A DNA stretch of 14,121 nt from the NCBI GenBank assembly GCA_003165855.1, contig PMXH01000373.1, positions 1 through 14,121 of the forward strand. Reading direction: 5' to 3'. Position 1 is the stretch's first letter. Each line of letters begins with the position of its first letter. This stretch comes from Acidobacteriaceae bacterium. GTDB lineage: Bacteria; Acidobacteriota; Terriglobia; Terriglobales; Acidobacteriaceae. This document shows, in pieces, positions 1-7,925 of this stretch. Under the pieces are notes generated by a model. That model had not been told where the DNA came from and did not search any database. It saw only the letters and a program-made list of their open reading frames with translations. The translations under genes and the position numbers were made by a program.

Positions 1-609
1 CACGGAAAGTCTTCGGTAACACCCGGCGACTACACAATCGAACAGTTGGGTCGCGACGTCCTCGGCCTGCTGGATTCGCTTGGCCTCGACCGTGTACATT
101 TCTGCGGGCTCTCGGTGGGTGGCATGATCGGCATCTGGCTGGGAATTCATGCGCCTACCCGACTTCATCGTCTGGTGCTCTGCAACACGGCGGCTCGCAT
201 CGGGACAGAGGAGATGTGGAACGCGCGCATCACAACCGTGCGCGAGAGTGGAATGAAGTCCGTTGCCTCCGTCGTTATCGAACGCTGGTTTACGCCGGAG
301 TTTCGTGCATCGTTCCCGGAGAAGGCGGCCCAGGCGCAGCAAATGCTTGAGAACTCGCCGCCGGAGGGTTATGCCGCGTGTTGCGCAGCAATCCGCGATA
401 TGGATCAGCGCGAAGCGGTGGCTGAGATCACAGTCCCGACGCTGGTGATTTATGGCGGGAGCGATTCGGTCATTCCACCTGCCGACTCTCATTTCCTCAG
501 CAACCGAATCCGCGGAGCTGCAGAAGTTGAACTTTCCGCGGCTCACCTTTCGAATGTCGAGCAGGCTAGCGCATTTACGCAGGCGGTCAGTAACTTCCTT
601 TCCAAATGA
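1..609 (+). CDS. pcaD: 3-oxoadipate enol-lactonase (alpha/beta hydrolase), 5' end missing
   Basis: Hydrolyses 3-oxoadipate enol-lactone to 3-oxoadipate in the protocatechuate branch of the beta-ketoadipate pathway, in the cytosol. The frame is open from base 1, beginning HGKSSVTPGDYTIEQLGRDV, so the true start lies left of the window; TTG at 46 is an internal codon. The nucleophile elbow GLSVGG puts the catalytic Ser at window residue 38 (codon 112-114). The acid is probably the Asp in YGGSDSVIPP and the base the His in SAAHLSNVEQ. The family is usually about 260 aa, so roughly 60-70 N-terminal residues (the beta-sheet start and oxyanion region) are missing. pcaC follows 15 bp downstream and acts in the preceding pathway step, which separates this gene from a generic alpha/beta hydrolase. 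Stop is TGA at 607-609. Confidence 0.88.
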   Translation, partial: HGKSSVTPGDYTIEQLGRDVLGLLDSLGLDRVHFCGLSVGGMIGIWLGIHAPTRLHRLVLCNTAARIGTEEMWNARITTVRESGMKSVASVVIERWFTPEFRASFPEKAAQAQQMLENSPPEGYAACCAAIRDMDQREAVAEITVPTLVIYGGSDSVIPPADSHFLSNRIRGAAEVELSAAHLSNVEQASAFTQAVSNFLSK

Positions 610-624
610 GGCGACGCATTATTT

Positions 625-1050
625 ATGACTCCAATGGATGAGAACAAGCGCTACCAGCAGGGCATGAAAATCCGGCGAGCTGTCCTCGGAGATGAACACG
701 TGGACCGAGCCGTGGCCGCGACAACGGATTTCAACCGCGATTTCCAGGACTTCATCACTCGCAGCGCCTGGGGCGAGATATGGGCGCGCCCCGGCCTTCC
801 CCGCCATACTCGCAGCCTGCTGACACTCGCGATGATGGTCGCTTTGAACCGCAGTGAAGAATTCCGCCTGCACGTGAAGGCCGCTTTTAACAATGGAGTC
901 ACCCGCGACCAGATCAAAGAGGTCCTGCTGCATTCCGCCATTTATTGCGGCGTGCCGGCGGCGAATTCCGCTTTTCACATCGCAGCCGACGTTTTCAGAG
1001 AAATGGATGGGGAAACAAAGTCTAACTCCAAGAAGAGGAGACGGCCATGA
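625..1050 (+). CDS. pcaC: 4-carboxymuconolactone decarboxylase
   Basis: Decarboxylates 4-carboxymuconolactone to 3-oxoadipate enol-lactone, the substrate of the upstream PcaD. The 141-aa product is a small all-helical AhpD-like protein of normal family length. The core runs from about residue 35 to 128 and includes RPGLPRHTRSLLTLAMMVAL, then EEFRLHVKAAFNNGVTRDQI and LLHSAIYCGVPAANSAF, which are characteristic of PcaC rather than of peroxidase-type AhpD proteins (no CxxC is present). The last 15 or so residues form a Lys/Arg-rich tail that looks non-essential. ATG 625 was chosen; ATG 634 is an alternative and neither has a strong ribosome site (GAGGCG at 608-613 is distant). Its stop overlaps the next start as ATGA (1047-1050), so the genes are one transcript. 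Confidence 0.93.
   Translation: MTPMDENKRYQQGMKIRRAVLGDEHVDRAVAATTDFNRDFQDFITRSAWGEIWARPGLPRHTRSLLTLAMMVALNRSEEFRLHVKAAFNNGVTRDQIKEVLLHSAIYCGVPAANSAFHIAADVFREMDGETKSNSKKRRRP
1034..1041 (+). promoter_or_regulatory. Ribosome binding site of the aldehyde dehydrogenase remnant
   Basis: AGAGGAGA lies 5 nt before ATG 1047 and inside the end of pcaC. It is one of the strongest Shine-Dalgarno matches in the operon. It shows that the ATG at 1047 is an authentic start that was kept when the rest of the gene was lost. Confidence 0.65.
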
Positions 1051-1244
1051 CCGAGGTACAGCTTCTCATCGACTCCGGGATGTGTCACGTGAACGGACCG
1101 ACCGTGCATGACGACGTGCAGATGCCTTTCGGAGGCCTAAAGGCCAGTGGTTATGGCCGTTTTGGAGGAAAAGCCGTGATGAACGAGTTCACTGAGCTGC
1201 GCTGGATCACGATCCAGACGACTCCTCGGCGTTATCCTTTCTAG
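1047..1244 (+). pseudogene. Internally deleted aromatic aldehyde dehydrogenase (vanillin/benzaldehyde dehydrogenase type), start and C-terminal tail only
   Basis: The 65-codon frame begins MTEVQLLID, as NAD-dependent aromatic aldehyde dehydrogenases do, and then passes at once into SGMCHVNGPTVHDDVQMPFGG, KASGYGRFGGK and FTELRWITIQT. These last three are the C-terminal oligomerisation segment of vanillin/benzaldehyde dehydrogenases of about 480 aa. The NAD-binding fold, the catalytic Cys and the general-base Glu are all absent, so it cannot be an active dehydrogenase. The frame is preserved across the apparent junction near 1071-1076 (ATCGAC), where LLID and a RxDSG-type C-terminal sequence could share a short homology. 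It overlaps pcaC by ATGA and lies 33 bp before pobA, where an intact copy would feed aromatic acids to PobA. A small stable peptide is possible but unsupported. An assembly collapse is the main alternative. Confidence 0.82.
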
Positions 1245-2474
<1,230 letters not shown>

Positions 2475-2529
2475 GACGCTGCCACCTGCGTGGTCACGCC
2501 GCACCGCGCATCCGCGACGACCCCGGCAA

Positions 2530-2964
2530 TTACTTCACTTGCAGCGACTCGATGTACCGGTTCAGGTTCGAAATGCGTTGCACCACGATTCCCTCTTGTC
2601 CTTGACTCATGGTCCGGAACACCCGACCCCAGACCGGCATTTCCTGATCGCCGTGGGGTACGAGATTGGTTTGCCCGCGCAGGATGCTGGTCACCTTGTC
2701 GGAGGGATACTTTCCGCCATTGAGCTTGGCCAGAACGGTCAAATCCGCGGGAGCTGCCTTGAGAGCGGCGGCGGCCGGACCATCCCCTTTTGCGTCCTTA
2801 CCGTGGCAGGCGGCGCAGTAACTCACAAACATTTCCTTGCCCGATGCGGGAGAGGTCTGTGGTGCCGCTGCATGTTTGACTTCAGGTTTTGCTTCCTGTG
2901 CCGTACCGATCGTCACGCTTGCCAAAATTAGGATCGCGCAGCGCCTCATATAACGCACGTTCAT
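2530..2964 (-). CDS. Secreted class I c-type cytochrome, monohaem
   Basis: Small periplasmic electron carrier of 144 aa. Residues 1-22 form a signal peptide (RYMRRC then a hydrophobic stretch ending GTAQ). Haem is bound covalently at CAACH, with C50, C53 and axial ligand H54. The distal ligand is probably Met109 in EMPVWG. GKEMFVSYCAACHGKDAKGDG is typical of the cytochrome c domain (cytochrome_C/CBB3-type) found widely in Acidobacteriota. A good ribosome site supports the ATG at 2964. It converges on pobA with 55 bp between stops. Its redox partner cannot be read from this window: PobA takes electrons from NAD(P)H, so no direct link to aromatic breakdown is implied. Confidence 0.88.
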   Translation of the reverse strand: MNVRYMRRCAILILASVTIGTAQEAKPEVKHAAAPQTSPASGKEMFVSYCAACHGKDAKGDGPAAAALKAAPADLTVLAKLNGGKYPSDKVTSILRGQTNLVPHGDQEMPVWGRVFRTMSQGQEGIVVQRISNLNRYIESLQVK

Positions 2965-2969
2965 AGTTT

Positions 2970-2974
2970 CTCCT
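2970..2974 (-). promoter_or_regulatory. Ribosome binding site of the cytochrome c gene
   Basis: On the - strand AGGAG precedes ATG 2964 by 5 nt (AGGAGAAACTATG). It supports the chosen start, which also gives a well-formed signal peptide. Confidence 0.7.
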
Positions 2975-3041
2975 GCGGTTGCCGCGATCTGTCATTCGGC
3001 ATGATCCTTTTGCGCAACCGTGTTTGAGATATTAAACGAAG

Positions 3042-3080
3042 GCGACGCTATCCGCTCGAAAATCGAATAACCAGCGTCGC
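3042..3080 (-). terminator. Inverted repeat after the receptor relic, weak terminator candidate
   Basis: GCGACGCT at 3042-3049 is the reverse complement of AGCGTCGC at 3073-3080, giving an 8-bp stem around a 23-nt loop. On the - strand it follows the stop of the receptor relic by 11 nt and is followed by a T-rich but not continuous tract (CTTCGTTTAATAT). The long loop makes it a weak candidate; it may be the original terminator of the lost receptor gene. Confidence 0.3.
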
Positions 3081-3091
3081 TGCATGCCCCC

Positions 3092-3160
3092 TCAGAATGA
3101 AAACTTTACGGAGAACTGCATCTGCCGTGGATTGAGCATAGTTCTCGCCCGGGTTTGACT
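3092..3160 (-). pseudogene. C-terminal relic of an OAR-type TonB-dependent receptor
   Basis: On the - strand this reads SQTRARTMLNPRQMQF then SVKFSF and a TGA stop (3092-3094). Ending in NPRQ(I/M)QFxxKFxF with a terminal aromatic residue is the usual last beta-strand of the very large OAR-type (carboxypeptidase-regulatory-like plus TonB plug) outer-membrane proteins expanded in Acidobacteriota. Only about 22 codons remain: upstream in frame the sequence loses receptor character and runs into the 3' end of the thioesterase gene. The remnant is therefore a scar of a lost receptor gene about 1,000 residues long. The identification rests on a short but distinctive motif, so chance similarity cannot be excluded. 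Confidence 0.6.
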
Positions 3161-3201
3161 CGCGCATGGCTCTCCTTCGCTCAGCAGTCGTGTCTTGGAT
3201 A

Positions 3202-3645
3202 TCAACTCTTCCGTCCGGGTCGCTTCCTCGTGCTTGAGAGTTTCCGGATCACATCCCGGGGCAGAGGCACGCTCTTCATCCGGTGAGCCTCAGTAGGATG
3301 GGCACCCGCCCACACCCGCGTCTCCCAGCCCTCCAGGGCCAACACACCATCGCGCAGGAATTTGTGGCTGATCACAAAACTGCTCTTTCTCCATTCGGTG
3401 ACGCAGGATTCCGCCACCAGTTCGTCGCCGTAAGAGGACGGGGTGATAAATCGCGCGCGCGCCTCCACAATCGGAATGCCGACGACGCCATGGGCTTTGA
3501 ACAGCTCCTTCAGAGGGAGTCCCGCGGCGCGAAACAACCCCGAAGTGCAGTGATCGAACCATCGGAAATAGTTGGCGTAAAAAACGATCTGGGCCGGATC
3601 ACAATCTCCGAACTCGACTCGGATTCGAACACGATTCACAAACAT
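3202..3645 (-). CDS. 4-hydroxybenzoyl-CoA thioesterase-like hotdog protein
   Basis: Hydrolyses an acyl-CoA thioester, probably 4-hydroxybenzoyl-CoA to 4-hydroxybenzoate plus CoA. The 147-aa product has the single-hotdog 4HBT fold. EFGDCDPAQIVFYANYFRWFD carries the catalytic Asp at residue 16, equivalent to Asp17 of the Pseudomonas CBS3 enzyme. Similarity continues through GVVGIPIVEARARFITPSSY and EWRKSSFVISHKF, which match that enzyme more closely than the YbgC/Tol-Pal type. The basic tail KLSSTRKRPGRKS extends past the fold. The likely product is the substrate of PobA, encoded 0.7 kb away on the other strand, which supports an aromatic role such as clearing hydroxybenzoyl-CoA formed by side-chain oxidation of hydroxycinnamates. 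The substrate is inferred. ATG 3645 has no clear ribosome site. Confidence 0.82.
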   Translation of the reverse strand: MFVNRVRIRVEFGDCDPAQIVFYANYFRWFDHCTSGLFRAAGLPLKELFKAHGVVGIPIVEARARFITPSSYGDELVAESCVTEWRKSSFVISHKFLRDGVLALEGWETRVWAGAHPTEAHRMKSVPLPRDVIRKLSSTRKRPGRKS

Positions 3646-3759
3646 AGTTAACTCATCGCAATAAAATCACACTCTGAATGACGGCCCCGCACTGTTGCCG
3701 TCTCGATTTTGCGGTCCAAATAATCGTACGACCTCATTGGTCCGAGTGTTACCTCATAA

Positions 3760-4131
3760 TTAATCTTTCAATTCAATCATAAGGATGCTGATCTCCAAAG
3801 GTCCCAGGTTTTCCACCGTGTGCGGCGGTAGTGGTTGCGTCCGCTGAGCGCAGGGAACCTTCGGCGGATCGCCCGCCTGGCGGCTATCGAACAGAATCTC
3901 ACCCTTCTCCCCGCGCCGGATGAAATGGCTCCAGCTCTGCAGGTAAGCGATCCCGCCCCATCGATGAGTATGCAGTGGAACCACATCTCCCGCCGCAATG
4001 CGGGTATGAAGAACACGCGCCCGCTCGTCTTCCAGCAACAGGCGATGGTGAGCCGGCGCCGCTACGAGCGCGTCGAGTGAGTCCGGCCACGGCCAGGGTT
4101 TCGGGTTCGAAGGAACAGGGTTTCCGCTCAC
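3760..4131 (-). CDS. Single-domain cupin protein, function unknown
   Basis: A 123-aa cupin-fold protein. GDVVPLHTHRWGG fits the first cupin motif with H54 and H56 as likely metal ligands, although the usual Glu is not obvious. A second histidine, H104 in PPHTVENLG, fits the second cupin motif. It starts at GTG 4131, with AGGA about 6 nt upstream (CCAGGACCGCGTG) and no in-frame ATG nearby. Members of this size are small metal-binding enzymes, ligand-binding proteins or sugar isomerase relatives, and the sequence does not say which. It sits 114 bp upstream of the thioesterase on the same strand, so co-transcription is possible. A role as a dioxygenase is conceivable but unsupported. Confidence 0.75.
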   Translation of the reverse strand: MSGNPVPSNPKPWPWPDSLDALVAAPAHHRLLLEDERARVLHTRIAAGDVVPLHTHRWGGIAYLQSWSHFIRRGEKGEILFDSRQAGDPPKVPCAQRTQPLPPHTVENLGPLEISILMIELKD

Positions 4132-4376
4132 GCGGTCCTGGAAAAACCGATAAGAATACTGAATTGTCGCACCTGACCTCCGACCATCTACTGAAACTGC
4201 GCCATCGTTGTGCGAAATGCGCGCGTCCTATCGCGCCGCGTTTGTTGCCTAAACCTTCGAGCACAGGGATTGGCGAGGCCAAATATCTCTCCAGTTCCAA
4301 CTGGCCCAATCGATTGTAGACGCGCGTAGCTCGATTGCAAATGGGAACCTCAACGTAATCTACTGAAGAGGCCCTG
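4132..4376. other. Divergent intergenic region, probable promoters for both flanking genes
   Basis: These 245 bp separate the divergently transcribed cupin gene and the cNMP/CBS/DUF294 gene, so promoters for both must lie here or just inside. On the - strand TATTCT within CAGTATTCTTATCGG is a possible -10 for the cupin. No convincing paired -35 boxes, operator palindromes or RNA elements were found. Open frames here overlap real genes and lack family signatures. Confidence 0.4.
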
Positions 4377-6431
4377 ATGAAAGTCCTTTCTTCCGCACCC
4401 TTAAGTTGTGTTCGACCCACTTTGACTTCGGCCGCGCTGACTCCTAACATCAGGCTGGCTTGTCGGGAGTTTGCACTGAGGCTTGGCGTGGAATCTTCTC
4501 ACTCGTTGTCGCAATCGGTGGTCACTGAGACAGTCGTGGCGTTTCTAAAAAACGTCCCGCCATTTCAGTTTTTGTCGACTTCCGAACTCGCCCGGCTGGC
4601 GGGCCACGTCGCGCTGGAATTCTTCCCAAAAGACACAGTGATCCTGAGCGCCGGCCACTCGGCGCAAGACACACTCTACGTGGTCCACAAAGGCGGGGTG
4701 AAGCTGACTCTGCGCTCGCAGGTCGGCAAACAACTGGTACTCGACATGCGTAGCGAGGGTGAAATCTTTGGCCTGCTTTCGCTGATGGGCCGGGACCTGA
4801 CCCGGCTCGACGTCACGGCCATCGAAGACACGCTGTGCTACAGCATCCCGGGGAAAGAAATGCAGCGGCTGATTTCTTCTCATGCTGAGGTGGCCAACTA
4901 CTTGCTGCGCACGTCGGTCACCCGTTACATGGATCGCAGCCTGCAGGAGCTGCGAACCCAGACCGGCCTGATGGGGGACACCGAGCGCCTGCTGTATTCG
5001 CTCGCAGTGAAGGATGTGCTGGCCGCGCCAGCGCTCCTTTGCGCAGAGGACACAACGATTCGGGAAGCGGCGCAGATGTTGGCCAGCTCCAAAGCTACCT
5101 GTGTTTTCGTCGTGGACGCGAGCGGAACCGCTGTTGGGATTGTCACCGACCGGGACTTCGCAGAAAAAGTTGCGGCCCAGGCCTTGCCGCTAGAGTTGAA
5201 AGTGACGGAGATCATGAGCCGTCCCGTGGCCGCGGTGGAAGGCAGCGAGCGCGTGTTTCATGCGCTACTGGCGATGGTGAGCGGCAATATCCATCACGTG
5301 CTGGTAACCCAGCAAGGAGTCCCGGCGGGAGTGCTCACCGCTCACGATCTGATGGTGTTGCAAGGCAAGTCGCCACTGAACGTTGTGCGATTCGTGGAAG
5401 CGCAACCCAATGTGCAGGATCTTGCTAGCGCGCAGAACCGCATCAGCGGCCTACTGCCGCTGCTGCTGCGCGAAGGTGCCAAAGCCAGTCACGTCACTCG
5501 AGTGGTGGCCGAGGTGAACGATCGCGTGACCGCCAAGATTCTGCAGTTCGCCGAGGCTAAGCTGGGACCAGCTCCGGTTCCTTATTGCTGGCTTGTATTG
5601 GGCAGTGAGGGACGCCGCGAGCAGACGTTCAAGACCGATCAGGACAATGCCTTGATCTACTCCGATGGAGGGGACGAGCCGGCGGCGCGCGAATACTTCA
5701 CGCAGCTGGCAATGTTTGCGCAGGAGGCGCTAGTGGCTTGCGGTTATCCTCTCTGCCCGGGCAACTATATGGCAAGCAATTTGCGCTGGCGTCAGCCGCT
5801 TCGGGTTTGGCTTAGTTATTTTCACGACCGCATCACGGAAGCCGATCTTCACGGCACCGAGGACGCGCTGATCATGTTCGATATGCGCCCCGTGGCCGGT
5901 GATTTCTCACTCTTCGAGAAGTTGGCGGCGCAGCGACGCGAATGGCTGAAGCAAAAGGACGCGGGAACGTTCAAGTCTGTGCTGGCCTGCATTTCTGTCG
6001 CGCACAAGCCTCCACTGGGCTTTTTCCGGAATTTCGTGCTGGAACGCAGCGGCGAGCACAAAAATCAGCTTGACCTCAAACTGTTTGGCACTGGACCGAT
6101 CGTCAACGCGGTTCGCGTATTTGCGCTGGACGCGGGATCGGAGCACACGAATACGTTGGACCGCCTCGCGGCATTGCCGGGCTGGCCGGATCGAGATCCC
6201 GCGCTGCTACAGGATCTCGAGGACGCGTTCGAGTTCCTCACTCTGCTGCGCATCGAGTGCCAGCTGCGGCAGGTGCGCGAGGGACAGCCGCTCAGCAACT
6301 ACGTTGCGCCTGAGATCCTGACTAACCTGCAACGAAGCCTGCTGCGGGAAGCTTTCCGCGCCAGCGTGCGGGCGCAAGCCGTGTTGGAAGAGGCGTTCCG
6401 GACGGCAATTTGGGCACAAATGGGTCGATGA
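4377..6431 (+). CDS. cNMP-binding, CBS-pair and DUF294 nucleotidyltransferase-like signalling protein
   Basis: Cytosolic multidomain protein of 684 aa. Residues 54-175 form a cyclic-nucleotide-binding/CRP-like beta-roll (FPKDTVILSAGHSAQDTLYV, then GEIFGLLSLM). Residues 210-330 are two CBS motifs (VKDVLAAPALLCAEDTTIRE with GIVTDRDF, and VTEIMSRPVAAVEGSERVF with GVLTAHDL), which typically bind adenine nucleotides. Residues 360-500 are the DUF294 GlnD-like nucleotidyltransferase domain, with LGSEGRREQTFKTDQDNAL at 408-426; D421 and D423 are the likely metal ligands. Residues 530-680 are the DUF294 C-terminal helical domain. The role of such proteins is not established; nucleotide-controlled transfer of a nucleotide to a partner is the usual guess. 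GAAGAGG 5 nt before ATG 4377 supports the start, although the first 50 residues are poorly conserved-looking and GTG near 4518 is an alternative. The exonuclease gene follows with no gap. Confidence 0.9.
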   Translation: MKVLSSAPLSCVRPTLTSAALTPNIRLACREFALRLGVESSHSLSQSVVTETVVAFLKNVPPFQFLSTSELARLAGHVALEFFPKDTVILSAGHSAQDTLYVVHKGGVKLTLRSQVGKQLVLDMRSEGEIFGLLSLMGRDLTRLDVTAIEDTLCYSIPGKEMQRLISSHAEVANYLLRTSVTRYMDRSLQELRTQTGLMGDTERLLYSLAVKDVLAAPALLCAEDTTIREAAQMLASSKATCVFVVDASGTAVGIVTDRDFAEKVAAQALPLELKVTEIMSRPVAAVEGSERVFHALLAMVSGNIHHVLVTQQGVPAGVLTAHDLMVLQGKSPLNVVRFVEAQPNVQDLASAQNRISGLLPLLLREGAKASHVTRVVAEVNDRVTAKILQFAEAKLGPAPVPYCWLVLGSEGRREQTFKTDQDNALIYSDGGDEPAAREYFTQLAMFAQEALVACGYPLCPGNYMASNLRWRQPLRVWLSYFHDRITEADLHGTEDALIMFDMRPVAGDFSLFEKLAAQRREWLKQKDAGTFKSVLACISVAHKPPLGFFRNFVLERSGEHKNQLDLKLFGTGPIVNAVRVFALDAGSEHTNTLDRLAALPGWPDRDPALLQDLEDAFEFLTLLRIECQLRQVREGQPLSNYVAPEILTNLQRSLLREAFRASVRAQAVLEEAFRTAIWAQMGR

Positions 6432-7118
6432 ATGTTTCGCTGGCTGAAACCAGAACTGCCACAAGCGGAAGGCGCGTTCTCTAAGAGCACTCCTCTCGAC
6501 GCGCTCCGTTACGTGGTCCTCGACACCGAGATGACGTCGCTCGACCGGCGCTCTAATCGACTGCTCTCCATCGGCGCCATCGCCATGGATGGATCAAGAA
6601 TCAAAGTCGGAGAGCAGTTCTACCGCGTGGTGAATCCGGGCGTGCCAGTACCAGCCGAAAGCGTGGTCATCCACCGCCTTCGATCCCAAGATGTGGAAGG
6701 CGGCGAACCTTGTGCCAAGGCTCTGCAAGATCTATGCCGTTTCATTCAGGATGCCGTGCTGGTGGGCCACTTTGTGAGCCTCGACCTGAAGCTTCTGCGA
6801 AAGGAAATGGATGGCACGGGACACGAGCTGAACAACCTCGCCGTAGACACGGCAAGAGTTCATCAGTGGATTCTGAGGCACCAGCGCTACTCGGACGACT
6901 TACCCATGCAACTGGAGAAACTGGATCTGACGGCCCTCGCAACGCATTACGGCCTCGAGGTGCATGATGCCCATCACGCCCTCGACGACGCGTTCCTCAC
7001 GGCCCGCGTATGGCAAGTCATGATGCACAAGGCGCAGGCGCAAGGCATTCGCAATCTGGGAGATTTGCTGCGAATCGCAGGAGCACCGCGGTTTCCCGGC
7101 CGCTGGTTCCACTCCTGA
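6432..7118 (+). CDS. DEDDh 3'-5' exonuclease, DNA polymerase III epsilon-like
   Basis: A 228-aa DnaQ-fold exonuclease that would remove nucleotides from 3' ends of DNA or RNA using two metal ions. All catalytic residues are visible: D31 and E33 in VLDTEMTSLD (Exo I), D118 in LVGHFVSLDLKLL (Exo II), and H181 with D186 in HHALDDAFLTARVW (Exo III, DEDDh type). It has no polymerase-binding tail of the true epsilon subunit and no GIY-YIG domain, so it is probably not the replicative proofreader. The ATG begins on the base after the TGA of the previous gene and there is no strong ribosome site, so translation is probably coupled. A DUF294 signalling protein next to such an exonuclease is a pairing seen across many bacteria and suggests that the nuclease is the output or partner. 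The substrate is unknown. Confidence 0.9.
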   Translation: MFRWLKPELPQAEGAFSKSTPLDALRYVVLDTEMTSLDRRSNRLLSIGAIAMDGSRIKVGEQFYRVVNPGVPVPAESVVIHRLRSQDVEGGEPCAKALQDLCRFIQDAVLVGHFVSLDLKLLRKEMDGTGHELNNLAVDTARVHQWILRHQRYSDDLPMQLEKLDLTALATHYGLEVHDAHHALDDAFLTARVWQVMMHKAQAQGIRNLGDLLRIAGAPRFPGRWFHS

Positions 7119-7133
7119 TTGTGCGGAAGTAAT

Positions 7134-7156
7134 GGTTCACTCGCCTGGTGATAACC
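7134..7156 (+). promoter_or_regulatory. Imperfect hairpin just before the DUF4230 gene
   Basis: GGTTCAC at 7134-7140 can pair with GTG and AACC in GTGATAACC at 7148-7156, giving a 7-bp stem with a 2-nt bulge and a 7-nt loop. It lies between the exonuclease stop and ATG 7164, and the DUF4230 gene has no obvious Shine-Dalgarno site. It could be a weak terminator or a translation-modulating structure, or chance. Confidence 0.25.
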
Positions 7157-7163
7157 TTATAGT

Positions 7164-7844
7164 ATGCCTCACGATCCTGACTCGAGCCTCCACTCCCCGA
7201 AGCCTGCTCGATTCTCTGCAGCGATTGTGTTCGCGCTCATCCTCGGGCTGTTTTTCGGAGTACTGTTCGTCGGCTCGATGGGATGGTTGATGCTGTCGCG
7301 AAATTCCGGGCGGGCTTTGTTGGGCCACCTGTGGTCGGCGGTGACAGGCAGAACCCTCAGCATCGACGTAAGCCAGCCCACTGTCGTCGATCGGATTCAG
7401 CGCCTGCAGCGGCTGGAAACCGTGGTCTACACCATGGACAAGCTGGTGACCGGCGCGAAAGAAAACCCAATCTTCCCGGATTTTCTCGCCGGAGATCGCC
7501 TCCTGATGATGGTGCACGGCGAAGTTGTCGCCGGAATCGACTTCTCGAATCTGAAGCCGGGCGACGTCAGAGTGGAGGGCAAGCAGATCCGCTTGCATCT
7601 TCCCGCAGCGGAGGTGTTCCGCACCCGCATCGACAGCGCGAAGACCCGCGTGTATTCCAGGCAAACTGGGCTGCTGGTATCCACCGATCCGAATCTTGAA
7701 ACGCAAGTGCGCCAGGAAGCAGAACGTCAACTGCAAGAGGCCGCTCTGGCGGATGGAATCCTGCGAACCGCACAGCAGAATGCTACTTCAACGATCAGCA
7801 GTCTATTGCAAGGTTTGGGATTCGAAAAGATCGACTTCGACTAG
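7164..7844 (+). CDS. Membrane-anchored DUF4230 protein
   Basis: A 226-aa protein of the DUF4230 family, of unknown function. A single hydrophobic helix at about residues 18-45 (SAAIVFALILGLFFGVLFVG) anchors it, with the bulk probably outside the cytoplasm. The DUF4230 body runs from about 70 to 222 and shows RLQRLETVVYTMDKLVTG, then LLMMVHGEVVAGIDFSNL, then HLPAAEVFRTRIDSAKTRVY, then ETQVRQEAERQLQEAAL and a final GLGFEKIDFD, the usual end of the family. Normal family length. It lies 45 bp after the exonuclease on the same strand, so it may be co-transcribed, but an imperfect hairpin separates them. The protein converges on the alpha-2-macroglobulin gene (81 bp between stops). No enzymatic motif is visible. 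Confidence 0.85.
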   Translation: MPHDPDSSLHSPKPARFSAAIVFALILGLFFGVLFVGSMGWLMLSRNSGRALLGHLWSAVTGRTLSIDVSQPTVVDRIQRLQRLETVVYTMDKLVTGAKENPIFPDFLAGDRLLMMVHGEVVAGIDFSNLKPGDVRVEGKQIRLHLPAAEVFRTRIDSAKTRVYSRQTGLLVSTDPNLETQVRQEAERQLQEAALADGILRTAQQNATSTISSLLQGLGFEKIDFD

Positions 7845-7925
7845 CGAAAGCGCTCAGCCGCGTAATCGCCCTTCCAAGTTCTCTTCCGCTACCTTTGATC
7901 GAGACTCCGCTGATCCCAACTCTGC

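Noticed and set aside
46..609. TTG at 46 as the start of the hydrolase
   Set aside because: The frame is open to base 1 with family-typical sequence (HGKSS), so the gene is simply truncated by the window.
3048..3167. A 39-codon - strand frame (MRESNPGENYAQ start) with a good AAGGAGAG ribosome-like site after the thioesterase gene
   Set aside because: It overlaps the receptor relic in another frame, and the relic's NPRQMQFSVKFSF ending is far more distinctive. The peptide resembles nothing known, so the ribosome-like site is probably chance.
3899..4450. A 183-codon - strand frame across the divergent gap and the cupin gene
   Set aside because: It overlaps the cupin gene in another frame and the start of the DUF294 gene. 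Its translation has low-complexity Arg/Ser/Gly composition and no family signature.
7849..7860. AGCG-AAAG-CGCT mini-hairpin after the DUF4230 stop
   Set aside because: A 4-bp stem without a following T tract is too weak to call a terminator.
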